From Acidobacteriota bacterium (GTDB taxonomy: Bacteria; Acidobacteriota; Thermoanaerobaculia; Multivoradales; Multivoraceae): DNA of 64,000 nt. A program made the position numbers and the translations under genes. Location: assembly GCA_026707545.1 (NCBI GenBank), contig JAPOWR010000002.1, positions 186,001 through 250,000 on the forward strand, read 5' to 3'. This document shows, piece by piece, positions 28,457 to 37,309 of this stretch. Below the pieces are notes generated by a model. It saw only the letters and a program-made list of their open reading frames with translations, did not search any database and was not told the origin of the DNA. Each line of letters opens with the position of its first letter. Position 1 is the stretch's first letter.

Positions 28457-28728
28457 GCGCGGAAGAACAACAAGTGCGGGGCCGCCGCCAGGTTCGAGTG
28501 GGCCAGGTGGTCAGCGCCAAGATGGACAAGACAGTCGTCGTGACGGTCGAGAAGACGGTCATGCACCGGCTCTACCACCGTCTGATGAAGAAGTCGTCGC
28601 GGTTCGTCGCGCACGACGAGTCGAACAGTTGCCGTGAGGGAGATCTCGTTTCCCTGATTTCGACCCGACCGATGTCGCGCCGTAAGCGATGGCGCGTACA
28701 GCGGATCGTCAAGCGCGCGGAAGGATAG
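28453..28728 (+). CDS. rpsQ: 30S ribosomal protein S17
   Basis: S17 (91 residues) is an OB-fold protein that binds 16S rRNA early in assembly. Typical elements: [18 protein letters not shown], a [11 protein letters not shown] stretch and [18 protein letters not shown]. About ten extra acidic/basic residues precede the core. Four-base overlap with rpmC; 8 bp before rplN. Confidence 0.96.
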   Translation: MSAEEQQVRGRRQVRVGQVVSAKMDKTVVVTVEKTVMHRLYHRLMKKSSRFVAHDESNSCREGDLVSLISTRPMSRRKRWRVQRIVKRAEG

Positions 28729-28736
28729 GTGCGGCG

Positions 28737-29105
28737 ATGATCCAGATGGGAACGGTGCTCGACGTCGCCGACAACTCAGGGGCCAAGCGGATCGCCTGCA
28801 TTCAACTGCGGGGCGGTTCCACCGGCCAGTACGGCGTGCTCGGGGACGTGATCACGGCCTCGGTCAAGGAGGCGGTGCCCGAAGGCACCGTCAAGAAGGG
28901 ACAGGTGGTGCGCGCGGTGATCGTGCGAACCCGCAAGGAGCGGCGGCGCCGCGACGGGAGCTACATCCGCTTCGACAACAATGCCGCGGTCCTGATCAAC
29001 GAGGCGCGGGAACCGATCGGAACCCGCGTCTTTGGCCCGGTCGCCCGCGAGCTGCGCGAGCGGCGGTTCATGCGCATCGTTTCGTTGGCGCCGGAGGTGA
29101 TCTGA
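28737..29105 (+). CDS. rplN: 50S ribosomal protein L14
   Basis: L14 (122 residues) lies at the subunit interface and is the docking site for RsfS. It starts [18 protein letters not shown], which defines the start at 28737 although the frame is open further upstream. The [20 protein letters not shown] and C-terminal [11 protein letters not shown] segments are canonical. It ends one base before rplX and opens the spc block. Confidence 0.97.
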   Translation: MIQMGTVLDVADNSGAKRIACIQLRGGSTGQYGVLGDVITASVKEAVPEGTVKKGQVVRAVIVRTRKERRRRDGSYIRFDNNAAVLINEAREPIGTRVFGPVARELRERRFMRIVSLAPEVI

Positions 29106-29106
29106 C

Positions 29107-29430
29107 ATGCCGAAGGTGAGAATCAAGAAGGGTGACGAGGTGCTGGTCATTGCCGGCCGGAACCGGGGCGTGCGCAGCAAGGTGCTGCGGGTGCTTCCAG
29201 CCGAGAATCGCGCCATCGTCGAACGCGTGAATCTGGTCAAGAAGCACGAGCGGCCGAACCCGCAGCGCCAGGTTCAGGGCGGCATCCTGGAGCGGGAGGC
29301 GCCCATCCATATCTCGAATCTGAAGGTGATCTGCCCGGACACCGGCAAGCCGACCCGCGTCGGCAAGCGGCGCCTCGAGGACGGCAAGTCCACGCGCTAC
29401 GCCAAGGTGAGCGGGGCGGTCCTGAGTTGA
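29107..29430 (+). CDS. rplX: 50S ribosomal protein L24
   Basis: L24 (107 residues) is one of the two assembly initiators of the 50S subunit. The KOW motif ([20 protein letters not shown]) is at the N-terminus, followed by [13 protein letters not shown] and an [19 protein letters not shown] block. Starts one base after rplN, 10 bp before rplE. Confidence 0.96.
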   Translation: MPKVRIKKGDEVLVIAGRNRGVRSKVLRVLPAENRAIVERVNLVKKHERPNPQRQVQGGILEREAPIHISNLKVICPDTGKPTRVGKRRLEDGKSTRYAKVSGAVLS

Positions 29431-29440
29431 GAAAGTAGTC

Positions 29441-29983
29441 ATGGTTCCCCGACTGAAAACACTGTACGAGGAGGAGGTGAAGGCCTCCCTGCAGCAGGAA
29501 TTCGGCATCTCCAACCCGATGGCCGTGCCGCGGCTGGAGAAGATCGTTCTCAACATGGGGATCGGTGAAGCGATCCAGAACATCAAGATCCTCGAGAACG
29601 CCGTGCCCGAACTGGCCCTGATCGCGGGGCAGCGGCCGGTGATCACCCGTGCCCGCAAGTCGATCGCCGCGTTCAAATTGCGCGAGGGCATGCCGATCGG
29701 TTGCCGGGTCACGCTGCGCCGCAGCCGGATGTGGTACTTCCTCGATCGTCTGGTGACCGTCGCGCTGCCGCGGGTCCGCGACTTCCGCGGCATCTCGGAC
29801 CGGAGCTTCGACGGCCGGGGCAGCTACACCCTGGGCATCCGGGACCACCTGATCTTCCCGGAGGTCGACTACTCGAAGAGCGATGGTTCCAAGGGCATCA
29901 ACGTCACCCTCGTTACGTCGGCGGAGTCCGACGCGCAGGCGCTCCATCTTCTGCGCGGTCTCGGCATGCCGTTCGCGGCCTGA
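29441..29983 (+). CDS. rplE: 50S ribosomal protein L5
   Basis: L5 (180 residues) binds 5S rRNA and contacts P-site tRNA and S13. Conserved: [20 protein letters not shown] near residue 25, [21 protein letters not shown], and the C-terminal [13 protein letters not shown] block. In most bacteria rpsN (S14) follows; here only 44 bp separate rplE from rpsH, so S14 is missing from this locus. Confidence 0.97.
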   Translation: MVPRLKTLYEEEVKASLQQEFGISNPMAVPRLEKIVLNMGIGEAIQNIKILENAVPELALIAGQRPVITRARKSIAAFKLREGMPIGCRVTLRRSRMWYFLDRLVTVALPRVRDFRGISDRSFDGRGSYTLGIRDHLIFPEVDYSKSDGSKGINVTLVTSAESDAQALHLLRGLGMPFAA

Positions 29984-30027
29984 GATCAAAGGCCCGGTAC
30001 GAACTTCTCCCACCAAGGATTGCCAAG

Positions 30028-30426
30028 ATGACCATGACCGACCCGATCGCGGATCTGCTGACCACGATTCGCAATGCCCTGATCGTCAAGCACGATCAGA
30101 CCGAGGCGCCGGCTTCAAAGCAGAAGATCGCGCTGTGCCGCGTGCTGCGGGACCAGGGCTACATCAGGCACTACGAGGTCTATGACTCGCCGCCTGGTCG
30201 AACGCTGCGGATCTTCCTGGCCTACAACGACCAGGGCGTGCCGGCCATCACGAAGGTGCGCAAGATCAGCAAGCCCGGGCGCAGGGTGTACCGGGGCGCC
30301 GATGATCTCAAGCCGATTCTGAACGGTTTGGGCGTTGCGATCGTCTCGACTTCGGAGGGGTTGCTCACGGACGCCCAGGCGCGACGCCAGCGGGTCGGCG
30401 GCGAAGTCCTCTGTGAAGTGTATTGA
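30028..30426 (+). CDS. rpsH: 30S ribosomal protein S8
   Basis: S8 (132 residues) binds helix 21 of 16S rRNA and in E. coli represses the spc operon. MTMTDPIADLLTTIRNAL marks the N-terminus, and STSEGLLTDAQARRQRVGGE is the usual C-terminal signature. The frame is open far upstream across rplE in another phase, but the ATG at 30028 is clearly the family start. It follows rplE directly without rpsN. Confidence 0.97.
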   Translation: MTMTDPIADLLTTIRNALIVKHDQTEAPASKQKIALCRVLRDQGYIRHYEVYDSPPGRTLRIFLAYNDQGVPAITKVRKISKPGRRVYRGADDLKPILNGLGVAIVSTSEGLLTDAQARRQRVGGEVLCEVY

Positions 30427-30446
30427 ACCGCACGAGGTGGAATGAG

Positions 30447-30992
30447 ATGTCACGCATAGGCAAGGCGCCGATCAAGCTGCCGGAACAGACGAAGGTGGCG
30501 ACGAACGGCGGTACAGTGACCATCGAGGGTCCGAAGGGAAAGCTGGAGCAGCCGCTTCAGCCGGGCATCGAGGTCCGTGTCGAAGACGGCGTCGTCACGC
30601 TGCACCGCTCCGGTTCGAGCGGGCCGGAACGGGCCCTGCACGGGCTGGCGCGGGCGTTGCTCGCGAACGCCGTCGTGGGCGTCACGGAGGGTTTCCGGCG
30701 CGAGCTGGAGATTGTCGGCGTGGGTTACCGGGGAGAGGTCAAGGGGCGTGAAGTTCACCTGGCGCTGGGGTACTCCCACCCCGTGGTCTATCCGATCCCG
30801 GAAGGGATCGATGTCAAGGTAGACGACCGGGCGAACCGGATCGCCGTCTCGGGCATCGACAAGCAGCAGGTGGGGCAGGTAGCGGCTGACCTCCGCAGCC
30901 TGCGCAAGCCGGACGTATACAAGGGCAAGGGGATCCGCTACCGCGACGAGATCGTCCGGCTGAAGGTCGGCAAGGCGGCGGCGACCGTCTAG
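30447..30992 (+). CDS. rplF: 50S ribosomal protein L6
   Basis: L6 (181 residues) has two repeated domains and supports the factor-binding site of the 50S subunit. MSRIGKAPIKLPEQTKV fixes the start at 30447, with GAGGTGG upstream. Further marks are LEIVGVGYRGEVKGREVHLALGYSH split over the two domains and the final KPDVYKGKGIRYRDE segment with the basic C-terminus. Followed by rplR after 39 bp. Confidence 0.97.
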   Translation: MSRIGKAPIKLPEQTKVATNGGTVTIEGPKGKLEQPLQPGIEVRVEDGVVTLHRSGSSGPERALHGLARALLANAVVGVTEGFRRELEIVGVGYRGEVKGREVHLALGYSHPVVYPIPEGIDVKVDDRANRIAVSGIDKQQVGQVAADLRSLRKPDVYKGKGIRYRDEIVRLKVGKAAATV

Positions 30993-31031
30993 ACCGTTCA
31001 GGACGAGTTTGGAAACAGGGACATCGAGGCC

Positions 31032-31418
31032 ATGAGCGACCTGCGAAGAAAGAGAACGTTGGATCGGAGCCGCCGCCGGCGCCGCGCGCGCTACCGCGTG
31101 CGGAAGAAGCTCCGCGGCTCCCAGGAGAGGCCGCGGCTGGCGGTCCACAAGAGCCGCCGTCACATCTACGCTCAACTGATCGATGATCGGGCGGGGCACA
31201 CGATGGCGTTCGCGAGTTCGCTCGAGTCGGAACTCTCGGACGACCTCCAGGGCTCGACCGGCAGCTGCAGTGCGGCGAAGGCAGTCGGCGCGGCGCTCGC
31301 CGCGCGCGCCGCGGAGCAGGGCGTGCGGTCGGTCATCTTCGACCGTGGCGGTTTCCTGTACCACGGCCGCATCCAGGCGTTGGCGGACAGCGCGCGCGAA
31401 GGAGGTCTGAAGTTCTGA
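31032..31418 (+). CDS. rplR: 50S ribosomal protein L18
   Basis: L18 (128 residues) binds 5S rRNA together with L5. The basic N-terminal tail ([18 protein letters not shown]) precedes the core [20 protein letters not shown] and the C-terminal [19 protein letters not shown] signature. It lies 27 bp before the GTG start of rpsE. Confidence 0.97.
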   Translation: MSDLRRKRTLDRSRRRRRARYRVRKKLRGSQERPRLAVHKSRRHIYAQLIDDRAGHTMAFASSLESELSDDLQGSTGSCSAAKAVGAALAARAAEQGVRSVIFDRGGFLYHGRIQALADSAREGGLKF

Positions 31419-31445
31419 TGCCTCGGAGCAACGAAGGAGACAGAA

Positions 31446-31979
31446 GTGGCTAGGGACATCGATCTCGACAGCGAGTTTTTCGAGCAGGTTGTCGACATCA
31501 ACCGCGTGACGAAGGTCGTCAAGGGCGGGAAGAACTTCTCCTTTACCGCCCTGGTCGTGATCGGCGACGGCGCCGGGCGGGTTGGCTACGGCTCGGGCAA
31601 GGCGAAGGAGGTTCCTGCCGCGATTCGCAAGGGGATTCAGATCGCGAAGCGCAACCTCGTGCGGGTGCCGCTCGCCGGGACGACGATTCCGCACGAGACG
31701 GTGGGCGTTTTCAGCGCTGGCCGGGTGATGCTCAAGCCGGCCTCGGAGGGAACCGGGGTCATCGCCGGCGGCGCGGTGCGCGCGGTGGTCGAGGGCGCCG
31801 GCATCCAGGACATCCTGACCAAGTCGCTGGGGACGACGAACCCGCAGAACGTGGTCAAGGCGACGTTCGCCGGACTCATGTCCCTGCGCAGCGAGGAGCA
31901 GGTCAGGGTACTGCGCGGCCTGGATTCGCTGGACGGCGCGGCGACGAACGCCGATCAGGAAGGAGCCGAGAGTGCCTGA
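31446..31979 (+). CDS. rpsE: 30S ribosomal protein S5
   Basis: S5 (177 residues) is part of the mRNA entry and accuracy centre. The double-stranded RNA-binding fold with [19 protein letters not shown] and [21 protein letters not shown] is clear, and the C-terminal domain includes [21 protein letters not shown] start at 31446 follows AAGGAGACAGAA. Its 3' end overlaps rpmD by eight bases. Confidence 0.97.
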   Translation: MARDIDLDSEFFEQVVDINRVTKVVKGGKNFSFTALVVIGDGAGRVGYGSGKAKEVPAAIRKGIQIAKRNLVRVPLAGTTIPHETVGVFSAGRVMLKPASEGTGVIAGGAVRAVVEGAGIQDILTKSLGTTNPQNVVKATFAGLMSLRSEEQVRVLRGLDSLDGAATNADQEGAESA

Positions 31980-32157
31980 CGGGACGATACGGATACAGCA
32001 GGTGCGTAGCGCGATCGGCCGGCCGAGACCGCAGCGCGAGGTTCTGCGCGGTCTGGGCTTGAGGCGCATTCGCCACATCGTCGAGCGGGAGGACTCCCAG
32101 GCGGTGCGCGGCATGGTGCGAAAGATCCCGCACCTCGTTCGTGTGCTGGAGGACTGA
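31972..32157 (+). CDS. rpmD: 50S ribosomal protein L30
   Basis: L30 (61 residues) is a small 50S protein. The [20 protein letters not shown] and [20 protein letters not shown] segments match the family, as does the central ...[12 protein letters not shown] end. The GTG start lies inside the end of rpsE (8-bp overlap), with AGGAG in rpsE upstream. One base separates it from rplO. Confidence 0.95.
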   Translation: MPDGTIRIQQVRSAIGRPRPQREVLRGLGLRRIRHIVEREDSQAVRGMVRKIPHLVRVLED

Positions 32158-32158
32158 C

Positions 32159-32593
32159 ATGAAACTGCATGAACTCAAGCCCGCAAAGGCCAGCCGCCGT
32201 CCCCGCAAGCGGGTCGGCCGTGGGCCGGGATCCGGTACGGGAAAGACCGCCGGGCGAGGCCACAAGGGCCAGCGCTCGCGCGCCGGCTTCTCGCGCCGCG
32301 CCGGTTTCGAGGGCGGTCAGATGCCCCTGATCCGGCGGGTTCCGAAGCGCGGGTTCACGAACATCTTCCGCACCGAGTACACGGTGATCAACGTCGGCGA
32401 CCTCGAGGGTCTCGGCGATACGGTCGATGTCGAACTCCTCGTTTCCCGCGGGCGCGTGCGCCGGGGCATGAAGCTGAAGGTGCTCGGCGAGGGCGATGCG
32501 CCGGCCGGGTTGACCGTGCGCGCGCACCGTTTCAGCGCGTCCGCGCGCGCCAAGATCGAAGCCGCTGGCGGCGCCTGCGAAGAGATCGCCTGA
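32159..32593 (+). CDS. rplO: 50S ribosomal protein L15
   Basis: L15 (144 residues) has the long basic N-terminal extension (KASRRPRKRVGRGPGSGTGK and GHKGQRSRAG) that threads into 23S rRNA. The start MKLHELKPAKAS at 32159 is canonical. The C-terminal globular domain ends at AKIEAAGGACEEIA. It precedes secY by 12 bp, as usual in the spc block. Confidence 0.97.
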   Translation: MKLHELKPAKASRRPRKRVGRGPGSGTGKTAGRGHKGQRSRAGFSRRAGFEGGQMPLIRRVPKRGFTNIFRTEYTVINVGDLEGLGDTVDVELLVSRGRVRRGMKLKVLGEGDAPAGLTVRAHRFSASARAKIEAAGGACEEIA

Positions 32594-32605
32594 GGGAGCT
32601 GGCAC

Positions 32606-33991
32606 GTGGGCGTCGAGAGCTTCCGCAACATCTTCGCGATTCCGGACCTCCGGAATCGGGTGTTGTTCATGTTCGGCCTGCTGGCGGTCTACCGGATCGG
32701 CTGCATCATTCCGACGCCGGGGATCGATCCCCAGGCCCTGCTCGAGTTCATGAATCAGATGCAGGGCACCGTGCTGGGCTTCGTCAACACGTTCACCGGC
32801 GGCAGTCTGGGCCGGGTGGCCATCTTCGCTCTCGGCATCATGCCGTACATCTCGGCGTCCATCATCCTGCAGCTGCTGACCGTCGTCTCGCCCCATCTCG
32901 AGAAGCTCTCGAAGGAAGGCGAGATGGGCCGGCGGAAGATCACCCAGTACACCCGTTACGGCACCGTGGTCATCTCGATCATCCAGGGCACGAGCATCGC
33001 CTTCTTCCTGGAGAACCTGACCTCGCCGGGAGGCGCGCCACTGGTTCTTGACCCCGGCCTCGGGTTCAAGTTCATGACGGTACTTACCTTGACCACGGGC
33101 TGCGCCTTCGTGATGTGGCTGGGCGAGCAGATCAGCGAGCGCGGCATCGGCAACGGCATCTCGCTGATCATCTTCGCCGGCATCGTGGTGGGGCTTCCGG
33201 GCGCCGTGCTCAACCTCTTCAGCCAGCTTCAGAGCGGCGCGATGTCCCTGCTCAAGATCCTCTTCCTCTCAGGGTTCATGCTGGTGGTCGTCGCCTTCAT
33301 CGTCTACATGGAGCGAGCGCAGCGTCGCATTCCGGTGCAGTACGCGAAGCGGATCGTCGGCCGGCGCCAGTATGGCGGGCAGAGCACCTACCTGCCGCTC
33401 CGGGTGAACACCGGCGGCGTGATCCCGGTCATCTTCGCCAGTTCCGTCGTCACCGTGCCGGCCACGGTTGCGCAGATGATCCAGTACGAGCCGGTGCAGC
33501 GCATCGCCGCCGCGCTGCAGTGGGGCCAGCCGATCTACTACCTGCTCTACGTGGCGGCGATCATCTTCTTCTGCTACTTCTACGTGTCGATCATCTTCAA
33601 TCCGAACGATCTCGCCGAGAACATGCGGAAGTACGGCGGGTTCATTCCGGGCATCCGGTCCGGCAGGCGCACGTCGGAGTACATCGACCGCGTGCTAACC
33701 CGCCTGACCCTGGTCGGCTCGCTGTACCTGGCCGGCGTCTCCGTGCTTCCCGAGTTCCTGATTGCCGGCTTCAAGGTCGGGGGGCTCCCCTTCATCGGCT
33801 CCACCCTGGACAACTACGCGCCCCTGTGGCTGACCGAGGGCATGGGGATCAACTTCTACTTCGGCGGCACATCGCTCCTGATCGTCGTCAGCGTGGCGAT
33901 GGACACGCTGCAGCAGATCGAGAGCCAGCTCGTCATGCGCAACTACGAGGGCTTCATGAAGCGGGGCCGGATCAAGGGACGTCGTGGCTGA
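32606..33991 (+). CDS. secY: Preprotein translocase subunit SecY
   Basis: SecY (461 residues) is the pore of the Sec translocon in the inner membrane, with ten predicted TM helices. Recognisable parts: the N-terminal RNIFAIPDLRNRVLFMFGLL, the plug-region GGSLGRVAIFALGIMPYISA, the GERGIGNGISL-like ERGIGNGISLIIFAGI and the cytosolic loop RRIPVQYAKRIVGRRQYGGQ. GTG start at 32606. Its 3' end overlaps adk by eight bases. Works with SecE at 7033-7245. Confidence 0.98.
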   Translation: MGVESFRNIFAIPDLRNRVLFMFGLLAVYRIGCIIPTPGIDPQALLEFMNQMQGTVLGFVNTFTGGSLGRVAIFALGIMPYISASIILQLLTVVSPHLEKLSKEGEMGRRKITQYTRYGTVVISIIQGTSIAFFLENLTSPGGAPLVLDPGLGFKFMTVLTLTTGCAFVMWLGEQISERGIGNGISLIIFAGIVVGLPGAVLNLFSQLQSGAMSLLKILFLSGFMLVVVAFIVYMERAQRRIPVQYAKRIVGRRQYGGQSTYLPLRVNTGGVIPVIFASSVVTVPATVAQMIQYEPVQRIAAALQWGQPIYYLLYVAAIIFFCYFYVSIIFNPNDLAENMRKYGGFIPGIRSGRRTSEYIDRVLTRLTLVGSLYLAGVSVLPEFLIAGFKVGGLPFIGSTLDNYAPLWLTEGMGINFYFGGTSLLIVVSVAMDTLQQIESQLVMRNYEGFMKRGRIKGRRG

Positions 33992-34577
33992 CTCCCTTCG
34001 CATCGTGATGCTCGGAGCTCCAGGTTGCGGCAAGGGCACGCAGGCGGAGCGCTTGCAGGCGTCGCTCGGCGTGCCCGCGATCTCGACCGGAGACATGCTG
34101 CGGGCGGCGGTCGCGGCGGGGAGCGAACTCGGCCGGCGGGTCGAAGGGGTGATGGCGTCGGGTGCCCTGGTCGACGACGATCTGATGGCCGACGTGGTGC
34201 GTGACCGGCTGAGCCAGGAGGATGCCCGGGGCGGCTTCCTGCTGGACGGCTACCCCCGCACGGCGTCGCAGGCCGAGACGCTTGGTGATATTCTCGACGG
34301 CTACGAGCTCGACCACGTGGTGACGATCGACGTTCCGGACGAAGTCCTCATCGAACGGATCGTGCTGCGAGGCCGGGGCGCGGACGACCGCGAAGACGTG
34401 GTTCGCGAACGGCTGCAAGTCTACGCCGCGCAGACGGAGCCGCTGATCGCGCACTACGAGGCGCTGGGGCTGCTGCGCCGGGTCCAGGGCAACTTTCCCA
34501 TCGAACAGGTGACGGCCGCGATCGAAGCGGCGCTTGCCGAAGCGGAAGAGGGCAACGGAACGAAGGGAACGCTGTGA
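33984..34577 (+). CDS. adk: Adenylate kinase
   Basis: Adenylate kinase (197 residues) interconverts ATP + AMP and 2 ADP. P-loop [10 protein letters not shown] is at residues 11-20; AMP-binding [10 protein letters not shown] and [11 protein letters not shown] follow. The LID is the short form ([17 protein letters not shown]) without zinc-binding cysteines. GTG start inside the end of secY; the 3' end overlaps infA by four bases. map, which often comes next, is absent. Confidence 0.96.
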   Translation: MADSLRIVMLGAPGCGKGTQAERLQASLGVPAISTGDMLRAAVAAGSELGRRVEGVMASGALVDDDLMADVVRDRLSQEDARGGFLLDGYPRTASQAETLGDILDGYELDHVVTIDVPDEVLIERIVLRGRGADDREDVVRERLQVYAAQTEPLIAHYEALGLLRRVQGNFPIEQVTAAIEAALAEAEEGNGTKGTL

Positions 34578-34795
34578 AGAAGGAAGAGGCGATCGAGGTC
34601 GAGGCAACCGTGGTGGAGACGCTGCCGAATGCAGTCTTCAAGGTCGAACTGGACAACAAGCACCAGGCCCTGGCGCACATCTCGGGAAAGATGCGCAAGC
34701 ACTTCATCCGCATTCTTCCGGGAGATCGCGTTCTGGTCGAACTCTCGCCCTACGACCCCGGCCGTGGCCGGATCGTGTACAGGCTGCGGACCTGA
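34574..34795 (+). CDS. infA: Translation initiation factor IF-1
   Basis: IF-1 (73 residues) is an OB-fold factor that occupies the A site during initiation. The core [39 protein letters not shown] and [15 protein letters not shown] matches the family. The GTG start overlaps the adk stop (GTGA), and GGAAGAGG-like purines are present within adk. rpmJ follows after 30 bp. Confidence 0.97.
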   Translation: MKKEEAIEVEATVVETLPNAVFKVELDNKHQALAHISGKMRKHFIRILPGDRVLVELSPYDPGRGRIVYRLRT

Positions 34796-34825
34796 CGGTC
34801 GATCGGGCACTCGAGGAGAGCGAGA

Positions 34826-34939
34826 ATGAAGGTACGAGCATCAGTGAAGAGGATGTGCGTGAAGTGCAAGGTCGTCCGCCGCCGCGGAGTGATCCGCGTC
34901 ATCTGTGAGAACCCCAAGCACAAGCAGCGGCAGGGCTGA
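34826..34939 (+). CDS. rpmJ: 50S ribosomal protein L36
   Basis: A 37-residue protein starting [17 protein letters not shown], with the zinc-binding set Cys11, Cys14, Cys27 and His32 of the C+ (zinc-dependent) type. It has a GAGGAGAG-type binding site before the ATG. The infA-rpmJ-rpsM order is standard for the junction between spc and alpha blocks. Confidence 0.96.
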   Translation: MKVRASVKRMCVKCKVVRRRGVIRVICENPKHKQRQG

Positions 34940-34959
34940 GAAGGACGGGAGAGACTGGT

Positions 34960-35340
34960 ATGGCGAGAATCGCGGGAATCGATCTACCGCAGAACAAGCA
35001 GGTCGGCATCGGCCTCACCTACATCTATGGCATCGGCCGCTCACGCGCGCTGACGCTGCTCGATGAGGCGGGTGTCGGTGCCGAGATCAAGGTCAGGGAT
35101 CTGACCGAGGACGAAACCGGACGCATCCGCCGGGTCGTTCAGGAAGCGGGATCGGTCGAGGGGGACCTGCGCAAGGAAGTGACCCAGAGCATCAAGCGCC
35201 TGATGGAGATCGGCAGTTACCGCGGCGTCAGGCACCGCAAGAGCCTGCCCGTCAGGGGTCAGCGCACGCACACCAACGCCCGAACCCGCAAGGGACCGCG
35301 GCGTGCCACCGTGGCCGGCAAGAAAAAGGTCGGAAAGTAG
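34960..35340 (+). CDS. rpsM: 30S ribosomal protein S13
   Basis: S13 (126 residues) forms intersubunit bridges and contacts P-site tRNA. It begins [15 protein letters not shown] and contains the helix-turn [11 protein letters not shown]; the C-terminal [21 protein letters not shown] tail is highly conserved. It is 19 bp before rpsK. Confidence 0.98.
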   Translation: MARIAGIDLPQNKQVGIGLTYIYGIGRSRALTLLDEAGVGAEIKVRDLTEDETGRIRRVVQEAGSVEGDLRKEVTQSIKRLMEIGSYRGVRHRKSLPVRGQRTHTNARTRKGPRRATVAGKKKVGK

Positions 35341-35359
35341 GCGAGAAAGGGCTACCCAG

Positions 35360-35737
35360 ATGGCAAAGGCGAGGAAGAAGGAAAAGCGCGTCGTGCCCCA
35401 CGCCGTGGCGCACGTCAACGCGACCTTCAACAACACACTGGTCTGCATCAGCGATCCGGACGGCAACGTCCTGACGTGGTCGTCGTCGGGCCGAAACGGT
35501 TTCAAGGGATCGCGGAAGGGAACGCCGTTCGCGGCCCAGGTCGCCGCGCAGGCGGTCGGCTATCAGGCCAAGGACCTCGGCGTCCGGTCGGTCGACGTGC
35601 TGGTCAAGGGTCCGGGAGGCGGCCGCGAATCGGCCGTCAGGGCGCTTCAGGCCACGGGCATCAGCATCCGATCGATCCGCGACGTGACGCCGATTCCACA
35701 CAACGGCTGCCGCCCCCGCAAGCGGCGTCGAGTGTAG
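35360..35737 (+). CDS. rpsK: 30S ribosomal protein S11
   Basis: S11 (125 residues) lies in the 30S platform near the Shine-Dalgarno helix. Conserved [19 protein letters not shown] and the end [24 protein letters not shown] (signature [11 protein letters not shown]) are present. ATG 35360 was chosen over the longer open frame because it starts [10 protein letters not shown]. rpsD is expected next in many genomes but the gap to rpoA is only 79 bp and holds a hairpin. Confidence 0.97.
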   Translation: MAKARKKEKRVVPHAVAHVNATFNNTLVCISDPDGNVLTWSSSGRNGFKGSRKGTPFAAQVAAQAVGYQAKDLGVRSVDVLVKGPGGGRESAVRALQATGISIRSIRDVTPIPHNGCRPRKRRRV

Positions 35738-35739
35738 CC

Positions 35740-35757
35740 CCGGCGACGTTTCGCCGG
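35740..35757 (+). promoter_or_regulatory. Hairpin in the rpsK-rpoA gap
   Basis: CCGGCGA (35740-35746) and TCGCCGG (35751-35757) pair with a 4-nt CGTT loop, beginning three bases after the rpsK stop codon. No T-tract follows. It may tune the rpoA to ribosomal-protein ratio or mark RNA processing; it stands where rpsD would normally lie. Confidence 0.45.
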
Positions 35758-35816
35758 TACCGAACCGAGACATCAACGATTCAACCTGGAAAGCAATCGA
35801 GATTGTAGGAGTGAAC

Positions 35817-36803
35817 ATGCTCTGGAAGGGATTCCAACGCCCGAAGCGGGTCGAAATCGATACCGAGACCCTGACCGATACCTACGGCAAGTTCTCGGCC
35901 CAGCCGTTCGAACGCGGCTTCGGCGCCACGGTCGGCAACGCGCTGCGTCGCAGCCTCCTCGCGGCAATCGAGGGCGCGGCGATCACCGCGGTGCGGATCG
36001 ATGGTGCGCTGCACGAGTTCTCTTCACTCGAAGGGGTGGTGGAGGACACGACGGACATCATTCTGAACCTGAAGCAGGTGCCGCTGCGCGCGTTCGACGA
36101 CACGACGCGGGTCATCACACTCGACGTGACGGGCCCGCGGGAAGTGACGGCGGGTGATTTCAACGGCGACCCGAACGTCGAGATTCGCGACCCGAACAGC
36201 AGGGTGGCGACGCTGAACGAACGGGGCCGGCTCCGCCTCGAGGCGCAGGTCAAGAACGGACGCGGCTACGTCGGCGCGGACCGCAACCTCGACGAGTCGA
36301 TGGGCATCGGCTGGATCCCGCTCGACTCCGTTCACAGCCCGGTGAAGCGCGTGAACTATCGCGTGGAGGCGGCGCGACTTGGCCGGACCACCGACTTCGA
36401 GCGGTTGATTTTCGAGGTCTGGACGGACGGAACAGTGACGCCGGAAGAGGCGGTCTCCCGTGCCGGCGCCCTGCTGCGCGACCACCTGACGATCTTCATC
36501 GAAGCCGAGGAGAGTCTGGTCGTCGAGGTGGTGGCCGAGGAGGAAGTCGATGGCGCCGATATCGGCGCCTTGCTCCAGAAGGAGATCGACGATCTGAACC
36601 TGAGCGTTCGCTCGGCGAACTGTCTGAGGAACGCGAACATCAACACGGTAGGCGACCTCGTCGTGCGGAGCGAGAAGGAGATGCTGGAGACGAAGAACTT
36701 CGGCCGCAAGTCGCTCGAAGAGATCCAGAAGGTGCTCGACCGGATGGGACTGTCTTTCGGCATGGAGCTTCCGGAGAGCGCGGATAGCGGCGTCCAGGCC
36801 TGA
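35817..36803 (+). CDS. rpoA: RNA polymerase alpha subunit
   Basis: The alpha subunit (328 residues) dimerises to start polymerase assembly and contacts UP elements and activators. The N-terminal domain includes FSAQPFERGFGATVGNALRR; an acidic linker leads to the C-terminal domain with RSANCLRNANINTVGDLV and KNFGRKSLEEI. ATG 35817 is preferred because AGGAG ends 5 nt upstream; a GTG two codons earlier overlaps that site. rplQ follows after 43 bp. Confidence 0.97.
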   Translation: MLWKGFQRPKRVEIDTETLTDTYGKFSAQPFERGFGATVGNALRRSLLAAIEGAAITAVRIDGALHEFSSLEGVVEDTTDIILNLKQVPLRAFDDTTRVITLDVTGPREVTAGDFNGDPNVEIRDPNSRVATLNERGRLRLEAQVKNGRGYVGADRNLDESMGIGWIPLDSVHSPVKRVNYRVEAARLGRTTDFERLIFEVWTDGTVTPEEAVSRAGALLRDHLTIFIEAEESLVVEVVAEEEVDGADIGALLQKEIDDLNLSVRSANCLRNANINTVGDLVVRSEKEMLETKNFGRKSLEEIQKVLDRMGLSFGMELPESADSGVQA

Positions 36804-36846
36804 CGGCCGCTGGACCGCCTTCGAGCTTCCCCGCAAAGGAGCGAAG

Positions 36847-37209
36847 ATGCGTCACGGAATTGGCTACAAGAAACTGGGCCGGACGACGGCCCACCGGCGG
36901 GCGATGTTCCGCAACCAGCTCGCCTCCCTGGTGGAGCACGGCAGGATCCACACGACCCTGGCCAAGGCCAAGGCCCTGCGCCCGGTCGCCGAGAAGGTGA
37001 TCACCCGAAGCCGCGATGACTCCGTCCACGCCCGGCGCCTGGGGCGCCGCTGGCTCCCGAATCGCGACCACGTCAAGAAGCTCTTCGACGAGATCGCCCC
37101 CCGCTACGCCGACCGCCCCGGCGGCTACCTCCGCATCACCAAGCTCGGCCCCCGCCGAGGCGACGCCGCCGAACGCGCCGTCATCGAGTTCGTCGACACC
37201 GACGAGTAG
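36847..37209 (+). CDS. rplQ: 50S ribosomal protein L17
   Basis: L17 (120 residues) is near the tunnel exit. The N-terminal block MRHGIGYKKLGRTTAHRRAM with FRNQLASLVEHGRIHTTLAKAKALR, and the C-terminal YLRITKLGPRRGDAAERAVIEF are typical. It ends the long plus-strand ribosomal run; tandem GC hairpins follow immediately. Confidence 0.98.
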   Translation: MRHGIGYKKLGRTTAHRRAMFRNQLASLVEHGRIHTTLAKAKALRPVAEKVITRSRDDSVHARRLGRRWLPNRDHVKKLFDEIAPRYADRPGGYLRITKLGPRRGDAAERAVIEFVDTDE

Positions 37210-37213
37210 CGGA

Positions 37214-37256
37214 GCCGGCCTTCGGCCGGCGCGTGTTTCTGGCCGCCTTCGGCGGC
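37214..37256. terminator. Tandem GC-rich hairpins between convergent rplQ and fusA-like gene
   Basis: GCCGGCC-TTC-GGCCGGC (37214-37230) and GCCGCC-TTC-GGCGGC (37242-37256) are two perfect hairpins five bases after the rplQ stop. No strong T-tract follows (only a gtgtttct stretch after the first). They lie in the 100-bp convergent gap and could serve termination or 3'-end protection on both strands. Confidence 0.55.
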
Positions 37257-37309
37257 AGCGTGGCGGCGGCGCGCACGGTGCTGCGTAACCGCGCCTCCGG
37301 AGACTCGGG

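Noticed and set aside
29984..30027. Hidden short rpsN gene between rplE and rpsH
   Set aside because: Only 44 bp are available; even the shortest S14 needs about 180 bp.
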